A stretch of DNA of 5,990 nucleotides from DASWIV01 sp036397475 (GTDB taxonomy: Bacteria > JAJVIF01 > JAPKYR01), in NCBI GenBank assembly GCA_036397475.1, contig DASWIV010000225.1, positions 1 to 5,990 of the forward strand. The letters are read 5' to 3'. Under the pieces are notes generated by a model that made no database searches, was not told the DNA's origin, and worked only from the letters and a program-made list of their open reading frames with translations. Of this stretch, positions 3,887 to 5,990 are shown piece after piece. Numbering within the stretch: the stretch's first letter is position 1; each line of letters opens with the position of its first letter. Position numbers and translations under genes: made by a program.

Positions 3887-5990
3887 TTTCAAGTTATCCC
3901 ATATTTTTCATCCTGATGGCTGTATTTATCGCTACGGGATGCTCCGGCGGATCACCGACAGCCCTGGATGCCGGTGGGGAATCGATTCCCCAAATTTCGG
4001 CTGTGGACAGCAGCCCGGGTGACGGTTTATCGAGGATGCTGTGGGGATATTACGATGTTTCAATAGATATTGAGACGGGCAATGTCGAAGTAGTTCCGAT
4101 AAGGGAAGCAAGCTTCCACCTGAACGCGATCTCATTTCTCGAGCCTCCCGCATTGAGCGGGTTATCGATCGACAACAGCACACTCGAGATCAACCTGAAT
4201 GATAATTACGTTGCGGTGGATGTAATTTTGAATCATCCATTCCCCGGACTCGATCAGTATACCGGCTTTGATGTAAGGGGAATACTGATAGCCCCGGGCG
4301 GAAATTTTCCGTTCGACGACCAATCGCTGATTTTCCCGCCAGACGATGGAGTCCAACTGGTTAACGCCGATGGAATGACTCGATGGTGGAATCCACTCGA
4401 GTTCCAGGGCGGTGGAATATTCGGTTTTAAGGCGGGATTGCTTGGCAAACCCGGAGGAGCCGGTTTGTTCACCTCCACGATAAATGGCTACAAATTATTT
4501 GCCGACGGGCTTGGACCACAGAGCCAGATCGACACCATTCCGGGAAATCTGCGTGGCGCTTTCCTGGCGGGATCGTCCAACCGTCGCAATTACCAGATAA
4601 GCTTCGGCAACCAGAAATTCCTCACATTCCAGTACGCGATCGACGCCTCGTGGGCGGCACCGTTTACATTTCAGGATCCAGAGGTTCCCGAAGATTTCCC
4701 ACTGGCAGCAAATGCTGTGGAAGGATACGCAATAACGGTCCTGGAAACAGAAAATACATTATGGTGGCTGGAAGGCATCGGCAATGGCGGCAGCCTGAAA
4801 ATGGACATAAACGTCTATACCTGGCGGCCAATGTCGGTTACCAAGGTCGCTGTAGAGCTTGATAAAGTTACTGACCAGATAGTTGAAGCGCTGGTTGTGC
4901 CCGGAAGCGGTCCGACCGAAGGCGGCGCGGCTTTTTCTACCTACCAGGTTGAGATTGAGCCAACAACTCTTGCTCAAACAGGAAAATTAGATTGCCTGAT
5001 CAGGGTTGAGACAGCGGAATATTACGATCAGAAGGGCATGAACCTGTTCTATGGACCTCCTGCCGCACAAATAACATCATACCTGCATAAAAAGGTGGAC
5101 ATTTCGTTTGTTCCGCCATTGATCTGGGAAGTTGAAAATGTAGCGACACTTCCTGAAGATCCATTTACGGATACCGCGGATATATCGGTCATCGGATCGG
5201 GTCCGGAAGCCGGCGTGTATTTCATGGGTGACGAGTACGAGATGAAATGTTACCCGCTGAATTATTCGGGGCCTCCCGAATGCAAGACGAAACTGTCCGG
5301 GACATTCGGATTTTCAGTTCAGGATATTTATGGTCCGCCGAAAACGGTCGGTAGATTTGACCTGGCCCAGACCGGGCATTTTGTGATCACTTCTGCCAGC
5401 GCGGCACCATCGCCGACGCCATATGGCGGATTAAAACGCGACTATGTATCGTTTTACACAAATGACTGGACTTGCAATGGGCAGATACCTGCGCAGGTAG
5501 CTCTTCCGGACATCCTGGAAGGATATTTTCAGGTGATAGATATTGCAGCTAACTGGTCAGCATCGTCGAATACAGCGAAGGTGTACTGGATCCATGTCGA
5601 CGATCCGGCAGAGGACACGCCTCCTAATGAGGAGATCACCGTCATTCTGGGGGTCTATCAGCATGAGTGGAGTGGAAATCCATTTACCGGCGATATAGAT
5701 TACATCTCAGGCTCGACTGTACCGAAAGGGAGCGGTCCTGGGCTTGTGGACATTACAACGGTCTCTCGCTTCGCAGTCGATAGCGACCCTGTAGAGGTGT
5801 TTGGATCGACAGACCTGATAACCTGGTATTTAGAATCCAGCCCGCCAGCACTCGAATGTTTCAGTGTGGTATCTCAGGATTCGTCCGGTGATTTCAATGA
5901 GAGCCTGACCACGGTTACGAATTTCCTGGGAACTCCAAGAGATATAGCGGTTATGCCAACCCATACGGGTGGTTATTCACTATATAACTG
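3871..5990 (+). CDS. Large secreted lipoprotein of unknown function (3' end beyond window)
   Basis: Open frame of 706 codons, not closed at base 5990. The start is supported by AGGAGG upstream and by a signal peptide: residues 1-23 have a hydrophobic core (IFFILMAVFIA) ending in the lipobox ATGC, with C24 as the lipidated cysteine; serine at +2 would allow outer-membrane sorting by E. coli rules. The mature protein begins with a low-complexity linker, then a beta-rich domain with LWGYYDVSIDIETG (57-70) and HPFPGLDQYTGFDVRG (122-137). Two further beta-sandwich-like stretches lie near 305-410 and 431-570. The last residues, GTPRDIAVMP (687-696) and YSLYN, look like the first blade of a beta-propeller. 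Five cysteines follow C24, all in the second half (375, 460, 471, 535, 663). Catalytic motifs are not recognisable to me. A surface or periplasmic structural or binding role is inference. Expression is probably controlled by the adjacent palindrome. Confidence 0.93.
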   Translation, partial: MNRVQFSSYPIFFILMAVFIATGCSGGSPTALDAGGESIPQISAVDSSPGDGLSRMLWGYYDVSIDIETGNVEVVPIREASFHLNAISFLEPPALSGLSIDNSTLEINLNDNYVAVDVILNHPFPGLDQYTGFDVRGILIAPGGNFPFDDQSLIFPPDDGVQLVNADGMTRWWNPLEFQGGGIFGFKAGLLGKPGGAGLFTSTINGYKLFADGLGPQSQIDTIPGNLRGAFLAGSSNRRNYQISFGNQKFLTFQYAIDASWAAPFTFQDPEVPEDFPLAANAVEGYAITVLETENTLWWLEGIGNGGSLKMDINVYTWRPMSVTKVAVELDKVTDQIVEALVVPGSGPTEGGAAFSTYQVEIEPTTLAQTGKLDCLIRVETAEYYDQKGMNLFYGPPAAQITSYLHKKVDISFVPPLIWEVENVATLPEDPFTDTADISVIGSGPEAGVYFMGDEYEMKCYPLNYSGPPECKTKLSGTFGFSVQDIYGPPKTVGRFDLAQTGHFVITSASAAPSPTPYGGLKRDYVSFYTNDWTCNGQIPAQVALPDILEGYFQVIDIAANWSASSNTAKVYWIHVDDPAEDTPPNEEITVILGVYQHEWSGNPFTGDIDYISGSTVPKGSGPGLVDITTVSRFAVDSDPVEVFGSTDLITWYLESSPPALECFSVVSQDSSGDFNESLTTVTNFLGTPRDIAVMPTHTGGYSLYN

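Noticed and set aside
4000..4980. Short frames on both strands within the lipoprotein gene
   Set aside because: They overlap a continuous 706-codon frame with a lipoprotein signal and lack recognisable motifs of their own.

Overview
The window holds two large, divergently transcribed protein genes, each running off one end, separated by about 890 bases of largely non-coding DNA with regulatory-looking structure and one doubtful small gene. The coding DNA is of balanced base composition and the intergenic DNA is AT-rich. A lipoprotein signal peptide on one product and a kinase/STAND-ATPase/TPR fusion on the other point to a bacterium, probably with an outer membrane and a complex signalling repertoire. 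No rRNA, tRNA or housekeeping marker is present, so I cannot name the lineage. The style of both proteins recalls uncultivated candidate phyla, but that is an impression only.

Bases 1-2981 (minus strand) encode the first 993 residues of a multidomain signalling protein: an N-terminal protein-kinase-like domain, a STAND/AAA-type ATPase with intact Walker A and B motifs, a helical arm, and tetratricopeptide repeats that continue past the window edge. The layout resembles PknK-like kinases and MalT-type regulators. The kinase domain is atypical: the catalytic loop reads HDDLHSGN and the activation segment is very short with no APE motif.

Bases 2982-3870 are the intergenic region. It contains two inverted repeats near the kinase start and a possible 83-codon gene on the minus strand (3185-3436) that has its own promoter-like pair and a strong Shine-Dalgarno sequence. 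The N-terminus of that product faintly resembles an IS630-type transposase. A strongly AT-rich stretch follows (about 3637-3710). Next to the lipoprotein gene lies a compact control region: an 11+11 bp perfect palindrome, a consensus TATAAT immediately after it, an AGGAGG ribosome binding site, and a small inverted repeat enclosing the start codon.

Bases 3871-5990 (plus strand) encode the first 706 residues of a large secreted lipoprotein with beta-rich domains and what may be the start of a beta-propeller. Its function is unknown. The two big genes are divergent and far apart, so a functional link between them is possible but not shown by the sequence.
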